NCBI GenBank assembly: GCA_029721515.1 | Contig: CM056559.1 | Span: forward strand, 7,813,001 to 7,877,000 | DNA from: Synanceia verrucosa | Lineage: Eukaryota > Chordata > Actinopteri > Perciformes > Synanceiidae | Length of the DNA stretch: 64,000 nt | Direction of reading: 5' to 3' | Shown here: one piece after another, positions 1-12,229 of the stretch | Position numbering within the stretch: the first letter of the stretch is position 1 | How the letters are laid out: the number at the start of each line of letters is the position of its first letter | The notes under the pieces: generated by a model | The model's input: only the letters and a program-made list of their open reading frames with translations | Told to the model about the DNA's origin: nothing | The model's database searches: none | Position numbers and translations under genes: made by a program

Positions 1-199
1 CTTTGTGTAAGGAAAATAGCTTTGAAATAGTCCTTGGGGGAACTTGATCAACGACAAGATCCACGTGGAATGCCTTTTAACTTAATCTCTGAGGTTTCGT
101 TAAGTGGAAAATTAATGCAAACTTTTTAAACGCTGTGGGAGAGTGATCAAAAAAAAGGTCAATATGTAAAAAAAAAAAAATAAACACTTTTATGTAGTC

Positions 200-205
200 T
201 TTATT
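200..205 (-). terminator. Candidate poly(A) signal of receptor gene A
   Basis: The plus strand reads TTTATT, which is AATAAA on the minus strand, about 90 bases past the stop codon of gene A. Gene B has the same motif at the same distance (7385-7390), which supports the call. Confidence 0.6.
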
Positions 206-294
206 GCTTCTGGCAATAGAAGTGAAGACAGATTTCTACTTCATAAATACATACTGCATCAGACTCAAATGTCATATTAGTGTAAATGCTACCT

Positions 295-3200
295 TTATGT
301 CTTTGTGGTTCCTCGGCCCATGATTGCTTTCTTTGTGTTCCTCTCTGGTCTCAGCAGGATTATGTAACATTTTGGTCCAAACAGTGCCACCAAGAGACCA
401 AAACTGGATGCCAGGATGGCAAATACCTCCACTGCATCTGCATATTTGCCTGGAGAGTTGACATAAGCAGGAACAAAGGCCACCCACACAGCACAGAAGA
501 TCAGCATGCTGAAAGTGATGAGCTTGGCCTCATTGAAGTTGTCTGGAAGATTCCTTGCCAAAAATGCCAACAAGAAGCTGAGTATGGCCAGTAAGCCTAT
601 ATAGCCCAGTAACACTGCAAAACCAACTGTGGACCCAACTACACACTCATAAACTATCTTATCATTGTGGTACTGAGTGTTTTTATGAGGAGCTGGTGAA
701 GCAGAGACAATCCAAGCTGTGCAGATTGCTGCTTGAATAGAAGTAAGAACCATAACTGTCCCTCTCTGCTGCACAGCACCAAACCACTTCAGACTGGCTC
801 TACCTCCAGGCTTGGAGGCCTTGAACACCGCCAGAACCACCATGGTTTTTACAAGAATACATGAAACAGAAAGTACAAAGCTGATCCCAAATGCTGCATG
901 TCTCAGTTGGCATGTCCACAGTCTTGGGCGGCCGATGAACAGCAGGGAACACAGGAAGCACAGTTTAAGTGACACCAAGAGCAAGAAACTCAGTTCTGAA
1001 TTGTTGGCACGGACCATGGGTGTACTGCGATGATAGATGAAGATTCCCAGGACAACAGTACAGATAAATGTACCCAACAATGAAGCAGTTGTTAGACAGA
1101 TACCCAGAGGCTCATGGTAGGAGAGGAACTCTGTTTTCTTAGGAACACAGTGGTCACGCTGTGGACTGGACCAGAAATCCTCTGGACAACTGGTGCACTC
1201 CATGGAGTCTATGAAAACAGGGAGGCAGAGTATCAAGAACATTGAACATCCCACCTGTGAGGACTGACAGCTAGAATGGATGGGCGACCAATGCTAAGAA
1301 ATGCACTTGTGATGTCAGTAGTGGTGGGGATGTACTTTTTTTGTCCACATCACCTGGATACCAAATATATTTGTGAATACAAATTTATATTTCATAATAT
1401 AACATATCGTTCTAGCTCAACCAGTCACCCGCTCTCTACTGAACAGTATGGGTAATATTCTCATAAAATTTCTGACATGTATTTGCCCATTAGGAATTAA
1501 CATATACACAGGCGGCCAATCAGGACGTGCCTACCACATGAGCAGGTGATACAGTAAAGCAAGATGCAACACTGTCTGTATTCATCTCTCAGATTGTTTT
1601 CATCAGTCGTTCAGCTTCAAGCGACTGGATGGGTGAAGTAACAGTAAACATTGTGTGCTTCCTTACTCTGGGGTCTGCACATTTTTAGGTAGGCATTGTT
1701 TCAGTGGGTGATTGCATGCTTGAGACTGGAGATTATTACCCATAGAGGACTCTTCCTACTAGAACTAGTGTTACAATATTGTAATCTTCAGTATATTATG
1801 ATACTTACCTCTTTCATTGCTGAATTTTCCTTCAGAACAAGGGACACAGTCAAAACAGCAAACAGGCTGACCCTTTTTTCTGGCCATACGGGTACCTGGA
1901 GGACAGCTCTCACTGCACACTGACAGGGGTGACTGAAGGAGTTATCATTGTTATTCTAAATTGTTGGAGTGTGTTTCACTGTCTTATAAAGTACTGATGT
2001 AAAAAAAAATTATGAAACTTTTAGTAACCTTTTTAGAAGGAAAGTTCCAGAAGATTTTGTCTACATCCAGTATGAGTTCTTCATCGTTGTTGGCCAACTT
2101 CTTAACAACTCCCACACTCTGAAGCTGTGTTCTTCCATCAGGGAGCCACAGCCAGTTCATGATATCGTATATTGGTAAGGCATCACCATTCTCATCAAAT
2201 GACACCTGATCACCAAATGATGTGGTGAAATTGACCTTTCCCAAGTAATACATAAACTACAAAGGGTTCAATACAGATAAATATTGTGAGAGGGAGAGGA
2301 ACCTTAAAATAAATGTTTGTTTTTGATTATGTACAGTATATAGTGTAAGAGGTATGTGTGATAGATTAAAGACTGAGTCAAGGTAGCATTTAAACATAGT
2401 GTACATACTATATGTACTAAACATATATGTTCTAATTTGATCAGTTACTTTTGTCATTAGTTCTATTTAATTTATTATTTATTTCTGTCTTTTTTTACCA
2501 GGATTTGAGGATTTTATCGTCAAATGTTCAAAAAAGATTCAATCCAGCTCACAAATTCCATAGTAAATAATGTCTGCTTTCCACAAAATATATTTCAACA
2601 CCTCCAGCAGCTGTTCTTGGGAGCTAAACAGGTGCACTGTAAACTGATACCTCACCTGCCATGGCTCCACTGTTTGCAAAGTGCCACAGCTGATTCCAGT
2701 GAATGGTCCTCTCCCTGGTTCACAGCGCAGCATGTCATCAAGAGCATATGCCAGAGCATACACAGCCTTGTAAATATTGTACTCAGGTCTGAGATCAGAA
2801 ACATCCAACAACTCAGTCTCCACACTCTCTAGATCTTCCTGCCCAGAGCATAGGTCTCCTCCAGCCTCCACCCAACCTGCTGGAGGTGGTGCAAATCTAC
2901 ACTGAAATGTGTATTCCCAAAACTGTCTCACCTGAAATGTATTGGAAACAATGTCTGAATAGAAATAATAATGGTGTTGTAATTAATGATCTGATATTAA
3001 AGTTAAAATCTTACCATGCTGTGTCTAGAATTATTATCATTTATGTCAGGACGTATTCTTAACAGGAAATCCCTGAGTCCTGATATTTCTCCTCTGCGGA
3101 TGGCAATGCCCAGTGTGCCACCCAGGTACGGCATGAGGCGGGGGGTCTGAAGAACAATAGCTGCTGTCCAGGCTTCACTGGCAATCCACTGCAGGCCTGT

Positions 3201-4679
3201 CACATTCTGCCTAACCACCTGTTCATTATAGAGTAAATATAGTATGCTTAACTGAATCAATCACAATGTAAAACAAATAAATAAATAAATAGAAAAACAT
3301 TAAATTGATAGATACCTCGTCCATGAGTTGAATCATGTGGATCTGATGTGCAAATACCATGACCACACGAGCTGTGGATGTCTTCATCACTTTCACAATC
3401 CTCTTTAGTTCATCTGGGTTTTCACCCCATGGCAAAATCTCTGAGTAGGCCAGACAACCTCCACCAGACTGAGTCAAGTCTGATTGAAAGGATCGAGCAA
3501 CATGGAGTCCATAGTCATCATCACTCACCAGAAGACCTGCCCAAGTCCAACCAAAGCGTTTCAGTATCCGAATCATAGCACGTACCTAAGTGTATGGAAA
3601 GTGGAGGGATTAGTGCAGTTTATATTTAGCTTTCACTGGAAAAAAACAGCTTCATCAATGATGCACAAAGCAAATACATTTTCTTTACCAGACCAAAACT
3701 TTCATGATTGTTGCAACACATTTTAAAGCTCACTTAAATTCATGTGAAATACATTTTGGATTTTTTTTTTGAGAAAGAGAGTTTCACCTGGAAATCATCA
3801 CTTGGGATCGTTCTGAAGAAGGATGGAAACCTCTGCCTATCACTCAGACAGGAGCATGTGGCAAAGTAACTCACCTTGAAACAAACAGTGTGTACACAGA
3901 TTTGAATTACCATTCAAAACAGACAAACATTCAAATTATTTCACTGATTTCACTTCTCACCAAATGAAGGGTATATCTGATATCCTATAATTTTAAAATG
4001 TGATATATTATTATGGCACAAAAAACACAGGTACAACTAGATTGAAGGCAGTAAACTTACAATGGGCAATTTGAATAACCCTATCACATCAGAAGTGGCG
4101 ATAGAAAATGTTGAGAAGGAGTCACCCACAATCCCCAGGACAGGCGGGGTTCCCAAGCAGTTCTCCTGAAGAAGAAACTGCTCCTCTCGACCACTGGCCA
4201 ATAATAATGCAGCACTGAATCCAATTACAAGTGTGGCACAGTTATCATAGAGACTGTATCCCAGAGTGACATTTGGTAGCAGATTGGAGTTTCTGTTGAT
4301 CTCTTCAATAGCAAAGACCATGGTCATGCCATGTCTGAACCCTGGAGGGTCAAAACTAACACATGAAATTTCATGATTGAAATGCAATACATTGTTTATA
4401 ATTGTCTATGTATGTTTCTTACAAAACTCACCCTTGGCAGCTGAGTTGACTTGGCTCTGCGGTGAAAGTCAGCTCAGGGAAGACAGAGGTGTAGTGGGCC
4501 TCAAACAGCCCACCTAGAACCACATCACCAGGCTTGTGCATCCCATTAAGATGAAACTGTCGCCTTAATTTACAAGATGTGAAATGAGAGGAAGATTCTG
4601 ACAAGAGAGAGAAGGGAGAGATCAAAATCAACATCAGGTAGACAGACAACAACAAATATGTGCCAAGAAATGCTCCCAT
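295..4679 (-). CDS. OlfC/V2R-like olfactory receptor, gene A (family C GPCR), 9 exons, complete
   Basis: Predicted family C olfactory receptor of the plasma membrane. Coding exons in transcript order are 4679-4432, 4355-4061, 3874-3788, 3585-3316, 3218-3015, 2931-2656, 2256-2029, 1932-1809 and 1208-295. All junctions have AG/GT and the 2646 coding bases stay in frame (881 residues). A hydrophobic signal peptide follows Met-1. Exons 2-7 encode the Venus-flytrap domain. Ligand-site motifs are GDSFSTFSIATSD (the serine/threonine loop), SDDDYG (CaSR Tyr218 equivalent) and ASEAW (CaSR Glu297 equivalent). The 124-base exon 8 carries the cysteine-rich linker (CSESCPPGT, CCFDCVPC). Exon 9 encodes seven helices and ends PKCYIILLRPERNTKKAIM, the family signature. 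I chose the Met at 4679 because it is conserved in genes A-D; an in-frame ATG at 4733 is an alternative. The donor after exon 7 (GTTACT) is weak. Neighbours are close paralogues in the same orientation. Ligand is unknown; amino acids are likely from family knowledge. Confidence 0.95.
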
Positions 4680-4740
4680 AATTGCTCTTCTCCCTACACT
4701 CCCGTTCATTTGTTTGAGAGCTTCATGCATCATTAGTTAA

Positions 4741-4871
4741 TTTTATATACAGGGTTATGTCATCTGCTTCAATGGTTTTCATCACAGTTTTAAACCACCT
4801 ATCAGGGCATGCATGTTGTGTGGGGGCAGGTCATTATCAAAATGTCATGTTTGCATAATTCATGTTCTGTT
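4741..4871 (-). promoter_or_regulatory. Proximal promoter of gene A with TATA box
   Basis: A TATATAAA box (4749-4742 on the minus strand) lies about 65 bases before the chosen start codon. The 130 bases upstream are strongly conserved before gene B (11629-11765) and recognisable before gene C (18389-18515). The block includes a G-rich run and an octamer-like ATGCAAAC. Conservation outside coding sequence suggests promoter function, but recent duplication alone could also explain it. Confidence 0.6.
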
Positions 4872-5159
4872 TGTTACTTTAGTCTTGGAGGTCTTGATTT
4901 TTTTAATTTATTTATTCATTTTTAATTTTATTTCATCCAGGGCAGAAACAATAATCTTCTATAATCTGCCCCGTTACCCCCTCAAATAAAAAACAATATA
5001 CAAAGAACTTAACTTTAAAAAAAAAACAATGACAACACAATAAACAGCAAAATGATAACAATGAAAATTATTTAAAAAAAAAGATAGCATATACTGTACA
5101 TGTAAATGGTTCAGTAACCAATTCAGTTATGTCTTTTACTGGTATCATGTCCATGTCTA
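4872..5159. other. AT-rich spacer, no gene seen
   Basis: The stretch is A- and T-rich with several homopolymer runs. I see no exon, RNA gene or clear repeat ends in it. Confidence 0.5.
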
Positions 5160-5880
5160 AACATGATTCGGCTTGCTCTCGCTCATGCTCTAGGTTGTCT
5201 CTGTAGATGGGGGGGCTCCCTGTTGGATTCGTGCTGGCGCCGGTCCATCTCCCCGCTTTCCTGGTATGGGGGACAACATGGCCGGTGGGGCGGAGCAGTG
5301 GTGGCGTTGTGGCGGCTCCGGGGGCCTGGCGTTTGGGTGGGTCGCCTCGTGGTGCATTCGGGTGGTGCGGTGGTGGCGGGTTTTGCGGTCACCGGGTCGG
5401 CATTTGGGTGCATGTTGCCTTCCGGTGTGGCTCCCGTTCTCTCTGCCTTGCCCACTGTAGCCCTATGGGTCTGTATTCGGACCGGGCATCGGTTGCCTCT
5501 GACTGTTGCCTGGTGGTGGCCTGCTGTGTGCGGGGCTGGGGCCTCCTCGCCCTCTTGTCCCCCCCCTCCGGTGGGGAGTGCTCAGTCCGCGGGTCTTGCC
5601 TCATGGGTGGGGGGCTGGGGGGTGTGTGGGCGGGCTGGGTGGATGGTTGGGGATGGACGGGCCCCCGCAGCCCATCCTTGGGGATGATGGTTTCTATCTC
5701 CTCCCGGTTGTTTGACATCGTCGATGCTCCCACTTCCCTGGGGTGTTGTGGACACCCGGCCGGTCTGGCAATGAGGAGTCGTGGTAGACGCTCTGGGCTT
5801 CGGTGTTCTTCACACATGCATGTTTTATCCAGATCCGAGTCACATTGTTGAGTACTGATGTGAACTGCCAGAATGTGCCG
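5160..5880. repeat. GC-rich repeat-like block
   Basis: An abrupt island of G-rich sequence (many runs of five or more G) sits in an otherwise AT-rich spacer. Several overlapping open frames occur in both directions, which is what base composition alone produces. No receptor exon or known domain is seen. It may be the untranslated or internal part of a non-LTR element, since a LINE endonuclease relic lies 0.8 kb away, but this is inference. Confidence 0.45.
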
Positions 5881-6675
5881 AATCATTCATCTGACTTGTC
5901 CTCTCCATATACCTCTCTCACTTGTGTTCTCCAGTGGTCCACTCTGTACTGTCAGGACTTCCACAACTCTGGTGTTCAGTACCATTTAGTGTTGGGATGA
6001 AGGTGTTAGGAATGACAAAGCAGCTTACACTCTTTTATTCTGATAGCACTGCCTGTCTGTAACCTCCCTTTTTGTTTTGTCTGTCATTTATTTCCCCCTC
6101 TTGTCACCCAGGTGTAGCACTTCCCTCTTTGGCTTATAACAGGAAATTCCAATAAATAATGTAAGTTTAGATTCCAGGGAGGGCCGGTGATGGTCTCACA
6201 CATGCACCAAATTTTAATAGCTTTTGCTGCAAGACTAAAACATGCATAATCTCATAAAAGGGTGACACATTTTGTGGCGTTTAACAATAAGAACAATGCA
6301 GACAATGTAGAAAAAAAAGGAAAAACTGTCCCCATATTGTTTTTGTTTTTATTCAGTAAATTACCATTGTGTTCCTTTTTTGTCTTCTTATTATCCATAC
6401 CAATTTATATTTATATTTCTCATACCTATCTTCAGCTTTTTTTGACCTTACTTAAGAAAAAAACCACACAGATATAGGTACTGTAATTTTTCTTCTTGCA
6501 GGCATTTCGTTAACCTTCAGTCATCCATGGTTTGCTAATAACATTTACAAACTTTTTTTTTTTTAACAAACCTATTAATAAAACCAGATACACCATTTAC
6601 ATGTATTTCATCCCAATTCTGTTTTGAAGGTCTTCTTTCAGTGCCTGCAAAGCTTCTATTGGATCTATTCTCATT
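5881..6675. other. Spacer with no recognisable gene
   Basis: AT-rich sequence with short open frames only. It could belong to the same decayed LINE as the flanking GC-rich block and endonuclease relic, but I cannot show continuity. Confidence 0.35.
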
Positions 6676-6679
6676 ATTT

Positions 6680-7030
6680 TTTCTGTGATGATTTCCAGTT
6701 TATTACATTGATATCATTTATAAACTGCAAAAACAGATAAATTATCACTTACATCACTTATTAAGATCCCACTCTCTACTTTTCAATCAACTGCATTTGT
6801 GTAAATACTGTCAGTAATAGTTGCACTCTGTGATGTGATTCTGTTGGTTTAGATACCATTGGAAATGGTACTCAAACTATACACTGAATTTATTAATTCA
6901 CTTGTTTTCTGTGAACTTGGATTTTCTAGATCAATTTTGAAGTCTCCACATAAAAACACAGTCTTATTTTGACACCTGTCAAACAGCTCCACTATTTTGT
7001 CTGTAAACGTCTATACACATTACACAGTAT
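6680..7030 (-). pseudogene. LINE endonuclease-domain relic
   Basis: Read on the minus strand from about 7015, the sequence encodes a recognisable apurinic-type endonuclease segment of a non-LTR retrotransposon. It contains LCGDFKIDLENP, followed by ITDSIYTNAV and SGILISDVSDNLSVFAV. Several in-frame stops interrupt it, so it is dead. It lies between genes A and B and probably marks an old insertion into their spacer. Confidence 0.75.
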
Positions 7031-7384
7031 TTTTTTTTTTTACTGTATATTGTCTTTTTCTTTTTAATCACATTGATTCCTTATTTGTCTTCAAGCTGCT
7101 CTTTTCTTGATCTAATTTTTATGTTTTTGTTTATTTTTTATAGCCCAGAAATTTGGACGCACCCTAGCATACTTCACTGCTTTGAAGTAATGATGCCATA
7201 TACCCACCCGGGTACATGCAAGATGGTCGGCGTTCATCCTTTGAGCTATTATGTCATGTTGTATCTCGTGTTTTATATGTATTAGTATCATTCGCAGATG
7301 CCGAGATTTCCTTCAAATTCCAGGAAAGGGCAGAAAACAAAAACGATACAGTGATGATGATGGAGGGATCAGTTCTTAAACATC

Positions 7385-7390
7385 TTTATT
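7385..7390 (-). terminator. Candidate poly(A) signal of receptor gene B
   Basis: AATAAA on the minus strand about 90 bases after the stop codon of gene B. The surrounding 3' flank (roughly 7320-7478) resembles the 3' flanks of genes C and D. Confidence 0.6.
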
Positions 7391-7478
7391 CTTTTCCATT
7401 TTGCTCAGATTTTTTTTCGAATAAGTACAAAGCTACTTCATAGGAATGTAAAATACAGGGCATATCATAGGTGCTGCT

Positions 7479-10400
7479 TTATGTCTTTATGGTTCCTCGG
7501 CTCATGATCGCTTTCTTTGTGTTCCTCTCTGGTCTAAGCAGAATTATATAACATTTTGGTCCAAACAGTGCCACCAAGAGGCCAAAGCTAGATGCCAGGA
7601 TGGCAAATACCTCCACTGCATCTGCATATTTGCCTGGAGAGTTGACATAAGCAGGAACAAAGGCCACCCACACAGCACAGAAGATCAGCATGCTGAAAGT
7701 GATGAGCTTGGCCTCATTGAAGTTGTTTGGAAGATTCCTCGCCAAAAATGCCAACAGGAAGCTGAGGATAGCCAGTAAGCCTATATAGCCCAGTAACACT
7801 GCAAAACCAACTGTGGACCCAACTACACACTCATAAACTATCTTATCATTGTGGTATTGAGTGTTTTTATGAGGAGCTGGTGAAGCAGAGACAATCCAAG
7901 CAGTGCAGATTGCGGCCTGAATAGAAGTAAGAACCATAACTGTCCCTCTCTGCTGCACTGCACCAAACCACTTCAGACTGGCTCCACCTCCTGGCTTGGA
8001 GGCCTTGAACACAGCCAGAACCACCATGGTTTTCACCAGGATGCATGACACACAAAGTACAAAGCTGATCCCAAATGCTGCATGTCTCAGTTGGCATGTC
8101 CATAGCCTTGGGCGGCCAATAAACAGCAGAGAACACAGGAAGCACAGTTTAAGTGACACCAAGAGCAAGAAACTCAGTTCTGAATTGTTGGCACGGACCA
8201 TGGGTGTACTGCGATGATAGATGAAGATAACCAGGACAGCTGTACAGATGAATGTACCTGACAATGAAGCAGTTGTCAGACAGATACCCAGAGGCTCATG
8301 ATAGGAGAGGAACTCTGTTTTCTTAGGAACACAGTGGTCACGCTGTGGACTGGACCAGAAATCCTCTGGACAACTGGTGCACTCCATGGAGTCTATGAAA
8401 ACAGTGAGGCAGAGTATCAACAACATTGCACATCCCACCTGTGAGGACTGACAGTTAGAATGAATGGGCTACCAATGCTAAGAAATGGACTTGTGATGTC
8501 AGCAGTGGTGGGGATGTACTTTTTTGTACACATCACCTGGATATCAAATATATTTGTGAATACAAATTTATATTTCATGATATAACATATCGTTCTAACT
8601 CACCCCATCACCTGCTCTTTTCTGAACAGTATGGGTAATAGTCTCCTCAAATTTCTGACATGTATTTGCCAATTAGAAATTAACATAAATATTGTAATCT
8701 ATTTTAATATCTATCTATTTTAATATTGTAATAGTGTAATCTTCAGTATATTATGATACTTACCTCTTTCATTGCTGAATTTTCCTTCAGAACAAGGGAC
8801 ACAGTCAAAACAGCAAACAGGATGACCCTTTTTTCTGGCCATACGGGTACCTGGAGCACAGCTCTCACTGCACACTGACAGGGGTGACTGAAGGAGTTAT
8901 CGTTATAAAGGAGTGTGTTATAATGTCCTATAAAGTACTGAAGTAAAAAAATATATATGAAACTTTTAGTAACCTTTTTAGAGGGAAAGTTCCAGAAGAT
9001 TTTGTCTACATCCAGTATGAGTTCTTCGTCGTTGTAGGCCAACTTCTTTACAACACCCACACTCTGAAGCTGTGTTCTTCCATCAGGGAGCCACAGCCAG
9101 TTCATGATGTCATATATTGGTAAGGCATCACCATTCTCATCAAATGACACCTGATCACCAAATGGTGTGGTGAAATTGACCTTTTCCAAGTAATACATAA
9201 GCTACAAAGGGTTCAATACAGATAAATATTGTGAGAGGGTGACAAAATGTTTGCTGTTGATTATGCAGATGTGTGTGTGTGATAGATTGAAGACTGAGTC
9301 AAGGTAGCATTGAAAAGTAGCATTAAAAAAAAAAAAACATACTCCAAATTTGATCAACCACTGTTACCATTACTCATGCTTGTTTTTCTATCTTGTTTGG
9401 CACTTTTATGATTAATATATTTGTCTTCAAATGTTCAAAAAAGGTTTAATCCACCCTTGACCAAGCAGTAGTTTTTGGAAGCTAAAGAGGTAAAGTGTAA
9501 ACTGATACCTCACCTGCCATGGCTCCAGTGTTTTCAAAGTGACACAGCTGTGCCCACTGAAAGGCCCTCTCCCTGGTTCACAGTGCAGCATGTCATCAAG
9601 AGCATATGCCAGAGCATACACAGCCTTGTAAATGTTGTACTCAGGCCTGAGATCAGAAACATCCAACAACTCAGTCTCCACGCTCTCTAGATCTTCCTGT
9701 CCAGAGCATAGTTCTCCTCCAGCCTCCACCCAACCTGCTGGAGGTGGTGCAAATTTACACTGAAATGTGTATTCCCAAAACTGTCTCACCTGAAATGTAT
9801 TGAAAACAATGTATGAGTAGAAATAATAATGGTGTTATAATTAATGATCTGATATTAAAGTTACAATCTTACCATGCTGTGTCTAGAATTATTGTCATTT
9901 ATGTCAGGACGTATTCTTAAAAGAAAATCTCTGAGTCCTGATATTTCTCCTCTGCGGATGGCAATGCCCAGTGTGCCACCCAGGTACGGCATGAGGCGGG
10001 GGGTCTGAAGTACAGGAGCTGCTGTCCAGGCTTCACTGGCAATCCACTGCAGGCCTGTCACATTCTGCCTAACCACCTGTTCATTATAGAGTAAATATAG
10101 TATGCTTGACCGATTCAATAACAATATAAAATCAAATCAAATAAAAAAAAAAAAAACCAAAAAACCCAAAACATTGGCTTGATAGACAGATACCTCTTCC
10201 ATGAGTTGAATCATGTGGATCCGATGTGCAAATACCATGACCACACGAGCTGTGGATTTCTTCATCACTTCAACAATCCTCTTCAGTTCATCTGGGTTTT
10301 CACCCCATGGCAAAATCTCTGAATAGGCCAGACAGCCTCCACCAGACTGAGCCAAGTCTGATTGAAAGGATCGGGCAACATGGAGTCCATAGTCATCATC

Positions 10401-11567
10401 ACTGACCAAAAGACCTGCCCAAGTCCAGCCAAAGTGTTTTAGAATCTGAATCATAGCACGCACCTAGTTGTATGGAAAGTGGAGGGATTAGTGCGGTTTA
10501 TATTTAGCTTTCACTGGAAAAAAACAGTTTCATCAATGATGCACAAAGCAAAGTACTATTCTTTACTAGACCAATATTTACATCATCAGTGCAACATATT
10601 TTAAAGCTCACAAAAATTCATGTGAAATTTGTTTGGCATTTCTGCTTTCTAGACCAGAGTTTCACCTGGAATGCATCACTTGGGATTGTTCTGAAGAAGG
10701 ATGGAAACCTCTGCCTATCACTCAGACAGGAGCATGTGGCAAAGTAACTCACCTATAAACAGTGTGCACACAGGCTTTAATTACCATTCAAATCAGTATA
10801 AATTCAAATTATTTCACCTATTTGACAATTAACCATTTTAATTCAAATGAAAAACATCACTTCTCACAAAATGAGGGGTACATCTGATATCCTATAATTT
10901 GTGATATATCATAAATTATTTTTATAAACTTATAATTATATTATAAACTTACAATGGGCAATTTGAATAACCCTATCACATCAGAAGTAGCGATAGAAAA
11001 TGTTGAGAAGGAATCACCCACAATCCCCAGGACAGACGGGGTCCCCAAGCAGTTCTCCTGAAGAAGAAACTGCTCCTCTCGACCACTGGCCAATAATAAT
11101 GCAGCACTGAATCCAATTACAAGTGTGGCACAGTTATCATAGAGACTGTATCCCAGAGTGACATTGGGTAACAGGTTGGACTTTCTGTTGATCTCATCAA
11201 TAGCAAAGACCATGGTCATGGCATGTCTGAACCCTGGAGGGTCAAAACTAACACATGAAATGTCATAATTAAAAAGCAATACATTGTTTATAATCGTCAT
11301 GTATGTTCCTTAGAAAACCTACCCTTGGCAGCTGAGTTGACTTGGCTCTGCAGTAAAAGTCAGCTCAGGGAAGACAGAGGTGTAGTGGACTTCAAACAGC
11401 CCTCCCAAAACCACATCACCAGGCTTGTGCATCCCATTAAGATAAAACTGTTGCCTTAATTTACAAGATGTGAAATGAGAGGAAGATTCTGACAAGAGAA
11501 AGGAGGAAGAGAGTAAAATCAACATCAGGTAGACAGACAACAAAAATGTGTCAAGAAATGCTCCCAT
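7479..11567 (-). CDS. OlfC/V2R-like olfactory receptor, gene B, 9 exons, complete
   Basis: Predicted odorant-binding family C GPCR. Exons are 11567-11323, 11247-10953, 10752-10666, 10463-10194, 10076-9873, 9789-9514, 9201-8974, 8887-8764 and 8392-7479. From exon 2 onward the lengths equal those of gene A, giving 2643 coding bases and 880 residues without a stop. Flytrap motifs are GDSFSTFSIATSD, SDDDYG and ASEAW. The cysteine-rich exon has CSESCAPGT, so a proline of gene A is an alanine here. The 7TM exon ends PKCYIILLRPERNTKKAIM, as in gene A. Gene B differs from gene A mostly by scattered substitutions in the ectodomain. Introns are also similar to those of gene A, so the duplication is recent. 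The start is the Met conserved in all four minus-strand genes; an upstream ATG at 11621 is possible. Confidence 0.95.
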
Positions 11568-11628
11568 AATTGCTCTTCTCCCTCTACTCCTGTTCACCTG
11601 TTTCAGAGCTTCGTGCATCATTAGTTAA

Positions 11629-11765
11629 TTTTATATACAGGGTTATGTCATCTGCTTCAATGGTTTTCATCACAGTTTTAAACCACCTATCAGGGCATGC
11701 ATGTTGTGTGGGGGCAGGTCATTATCAAAATATCATGTTTGCATAATTTATTTTCTGTTCGTTAC
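11629..11765 (-). promoter_or_regulatory. Proximal promoter of gene B with TATA box
   Basis: TATATAAA lies at 11637-11630 on the minus strand, about 65 bases before the chosen start. The upstream block closely matches that of gene A, including the G-rich run and the ATGCAAAC octamer-like site. Confidence 0.6.
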
Positions 11766-12229
11766 TTTAGTCTTTAAGGTCTTGATTATTATAAGTCAGA
11801 GGTCTATGGAGATAGAATTGTCTCAAAAAGATAAATAGAAATAAAAGATGATATATATAAATATACAAACATTTATAAATATCTAAGTACAAAATACAAA
11901 TAAAAACATGACATACAAATAAAAAACACATTTGTAAATACATGTGTGTTTGTAAATATATTTTCAAGATTTGAAAATAAATATACTTGACTTTGTATGT
12001 GGAGTCTGCATTTGTAGATCCTTTTTTGCATTTGTGGATCCCTTTTTTTCTTTTCTCTTGATGACATAATTTTGAGACATTACACACCACGATTCACAAA
12101 TAAATACCACTGAATTTGAATACAAATACACCCGCCACTGAACAAGCAGCAGATGGCGTTGTTGTGCAGCTAGCACCCCTCACAGTTCTGGCTGTACAGT
12201 CATGGTACCAAGTTCTGGCCCAACGTTGA
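11766..12229. other. AT-rich spacer, no gene seen
   Basis: Low-complexity sequence rich in AAATACA- and ATATAAA-like words, with short spurious frames on the minus strand. No coding or repeat boundaries were recognised. Confidence 0.45.

Noticed and set aside
812..1033. Open frame antisense to the 7TM exon of gene A (and counterparts at 7996, 14839, 25036, 40151, 48485 and 57823)
   Set aside because: It is a shadow of the conserved receptor exon and recurs only because the exon is duplicated. No independent evidence of coding.
5163..5886. Overlapping open frames of 64-214 codons on both strands in the GC-rich block
   Set aside because: Open frames occur in several overlapping frames on both strands, as expected from G-rich composition. 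None shows a domain or a plausible gene structure.
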